Source of the DNA: an uncultured Bacteroidales bacterium
GTDB lineage: Bacteria > Bacteroidota > Bacteroidia > Bacteroidales > Muribaculaceae
Direction: 5' to 3'
Assembly (NCBI GenBank): GCA_947176515.1
Contig: CAMWQZ010000039.1
Coordinates: forward strand, 1-7,858
DNA: 7,858 nt
Shown here: piece after piece, positions 6,522-7,858 of the stretch
Position numbering within the stretch: position 1 is the stretch's first letter
Layout: each line of letters starts with the position of its first letter
The notes under the pieces: model-generated
What the model saw: the letters and a program-made list of their open reading frames with translations, nothing else
What the model was told of the DNA's origin: nothing
Databases searched by the model: none
Program-made: the position numbers and the translations under genes

Positions 6522-6944
6522 ATGAAAAAGATTAAGAAACTTAAAATATGCGACTGGAGTCTTATTTTGCTAACACTGGCTATACTGATTTCAGGCATTT
6601 ACCTGGAGGCAACTGACAGCAGCGGTAGGAGTGCAGTATGGATTCACATTGGTCTGGGCACACTATTTTTTATTTTTGCGGCCTACCACATATATCTTCA
6701 TTTTGGCAAGAACAACTGGTTCACAAAATTCCACAAAATTAAAAGTCAGTTTACCCGTGTCTTATGGTGGGTATCATTGGCGGCTCTGATTAGTGGCATA
6801 ATTGCTTGCATTCATTGGCTTATTGCTTTTAGCCATTCTCCAATCGGGGGAGTTCATGGTAAAATAGGCTTTCTGATGGTAGCCTTACTTGCCTGTCACA
6901 TTTACAAAAGAATAAAATTTTTCAAACAAAGTATTGTCAGATAG
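6522..6944 (+). CDS. Small four-helix membrane protein, DUF4405-like, probable b-type haem binder
   Basis: A 140-residue protein with four predicted membrane helices near residues 12-28, 39-60, 80-103 and 111-127. Helix 2 carries His42 and His56, and helix 4 carries His112 and His126. Both pairs are spaced H-x13-H, as in the two haem-ligating helices of cytochrome b. The Lys-rich N-terminus, the basic 61-79 loop and the Lys/Arg-rich C-terminus all suggest cytoplasmic sides. That would pair His42 with His112 near the periplasm and His56 with His126 near the cytoplasm. The overall look is of the DUF4405/cytochrome-b-like group, and haem binding is an inference. I chose the ATG at 6522. The open frame extends back to 6342, but that part overlaps sufS out of frame and is Arg/Pro-rich without membrane character. 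The gene follows sufS by 47 bp, is much AT-richer than suf, and may not belong to the operon. Confidence 0.75.
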   Translation: MKKIKKLKICDWSLILLTLAILISGIYLEATDSSGRSAVWIHIGLGTLFFIFAAYHIYLHFGKNNWFTKFHKIKSQFTRVLWWVSLAALISGIIACIHWLIAFSHSPIGGVHGKIGFLMVALLACHIYKRIKFFKQSIVR

Positions 6945-6949
6945 CTATT

Positions 6950-7858
6950 TTACAAAGACTTAATCCACAGAGAAATTATTTCCAGCACTTCAGGCGAAAT
7001 CGTTTCTTCAATTGTGGCGTACTCGTTGACCGAACCCGTTTTACAATGTTGAAACATATGATTTAGACCATCTAATGCCACTATTTTATTTAAGCCGTTG
7101 GTTGGTAATCCATTTTTCAATGCGTCCAGATTTTTCTCATAAAATACTTGAGTGTCCTTAGTTCCATTAAATGCCAACACAGGGCAGGTGACATTTCTCA
7201 ATTGCTCCCTGATGTCAGTCGTTAAGACATATTGCATATATGGTGTCTTTATTTGCCGTAGGGCACCCTGCAGATTCTGTTTCAATTCAATTGGTAGATT
7301 TGCCGCTTCCAATTTGGGGACAACAGTTTCATTACCGTCGAAAGCCAGTGAGAGGAGTTCGCAATACTCATCGACAGTTTGCTGAGGATATTCCGCCTGG
7401 GTGAGCAAGTAACGGTTTTGATCTAAAAGAGTTTCCTTTCCTGAAATCACCATCCCTGCCAGACTTACAATAAAATCAACCTTATTATCAGCTCCAAGCA
7501 TTAAGGCAATTGTACCACCCTCACTATGACCAAGCACACCGACGTTATTGAATCTCTGGCGTAAAAGATTGATTCCTGCCAAGGCGTCGTGCATAAGGTC
7601 TTCTGTCGTGCAGTTTACAACGTCACCTGTTGATTCGCCAAATCCTCGGTCGTCGTAACGCAAAGAAGCGATTCCGTTTCGTGCTAAAGCATCGGCGATA
7701 ACAGCAAAGGTTTTATGATTGTGAAACTCTTCGTCACGATTTTGAAGGCCGCTGCCGGTAATCATTATCAGAACCGGTGTTTCTCTGCTAAAACCTTCGG
7801 GTAAAGTTAAAGTGCCTTTCAAAACAGCTTCTCCATTTGCAAAACTTACTTCCTCTTG
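6950..7858 (-). CDS. Alpha/beta hydrolase, 5'-truncated at the window edge (EstD / S33-like)
   Basis: A serine hydrolase of the alpha/beta fold, probably a carboxylesterase or acyl hydrolase; the substrate cannot be read from sequence. The visible 302 residues show LKGTLTLPEG near the start, an oxyanion-hole-type segment ITGSGLQNRDEE, and the RYDDRGFGES strand-loop. The nucleophile elbow GHSEGG has its Ser codon at 7523-7525. The acid is probably the Asp in NGTKDTQV, and the catalytic His lies in GLNHMFQ. The GSG...RDE pattern resembles EstD-like esterases. No ATG start lies in the window: the frame stays open to base 7858. Codons upstream of a TTG at 7822 still read as family sequence (EEVSFANGEAVLKG), so that TTG is not the true start. 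Any signal peptide or N-terminal domain is out of view. It converges on the four-helix gene with 5 bp between stop codons. Confidence 0.88.
   Translation of the reverse strand, partial: QEEVSFANGEAVLKGTLTLPEGFSRETPVLIMITGSGLQNRDEEFHNHKTFAVIADALARNGIASLRYDDRGFGESTGDVVNCTTEDLMHDALAGINLLRQRFNNVGVLGHSEGGTIALMLGADNKVDFIVSLAGMVISGKETLLDQNRYLLTQAEYPQQTVDEYCELLSLAFDGNETVVPKLEAANLPIELKQNLQGALRQIKTPYMQYVLTTDIREQLRNVTCPVLAFNGTKDTQVFYEKNLDALKNGLPTNGLNKIVALDGLNHMFQHCKTGSVNEYATIEETISPEVLEIISLWIKSL

Noticed and set aside
6941..6948. ATAGCTAT palindrome between the convergent genes
   Set aside because: Eight bases with no stable loop or T-tract. It overlaps a stop codon and is likely chance.

Overview
The window looks chromosomal and comes from a member of the Bacteroidota, most likely order Bacteroidales. 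A gut family such as Muribaculaceae is my best guess, but I could not test it. The clues are a TAACTTTGC match to the Bacteroidales -7 promoter consensus (TAnnTTTG), starts preceded by A/T-rich sequence rather than Shine-Dalgarno motifs, the gene order cvpA-sufB-sufC-sufD-sufS, and intergenic repeats of a kind I associate with this phylum.

Layout. Bases 1-185 are non-coding and repeat-rich: a 15-bp inverted repeat and two tandem 14-bp pairs. Bases 186-929 encode a RecA-like P-loop protein with a badly degraded Walker A motif and a C-terminal tail built on a 9-bp DNA repeat. A candidate promoter at 983-991 precedes cvpA (1036-1524), which leads into sufB (1581-3059), sufC (3103-3870), sufD (3884-5236) and sufS (5254-6474). 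All five lie on the + strand with gaps of 13-56 bp, so they are probably one operon. Beyond sufS the DNA becomes visibly AT-richer. A small four-helix membrane protein (6522-6944) carries a cytochrome-b-like pair of H-x13-H helices. It faces a convergent alpha/beta hydrolase (6950 to beyond 7858, minus strand) whose 5' end is outside the window. No rRNA, tRNA, CRISPR array or transposase gene was seen.

How the genes work together. SufS (PLP cysteine desulfurase) takes sulfur from cysteine. SufB and SufD form the beta-helical scaffold, and SufC is the ATPase that drives it, giving SufBC2D. Every catalytic or cluster-building residue I looked for is present, so the pathway should work. No SufE/SufU sulfur shuttle or A-type carrier is encoded here and must lie elsewhere.

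I do not see a clearly new multi-gene system. The parts most worth a second look are the repeat-bearing RecA-like gene with its repeat-rich upstream region, the Cys-rich tail of SufD, and the minimal di-haem-like membrane protein after sufS.
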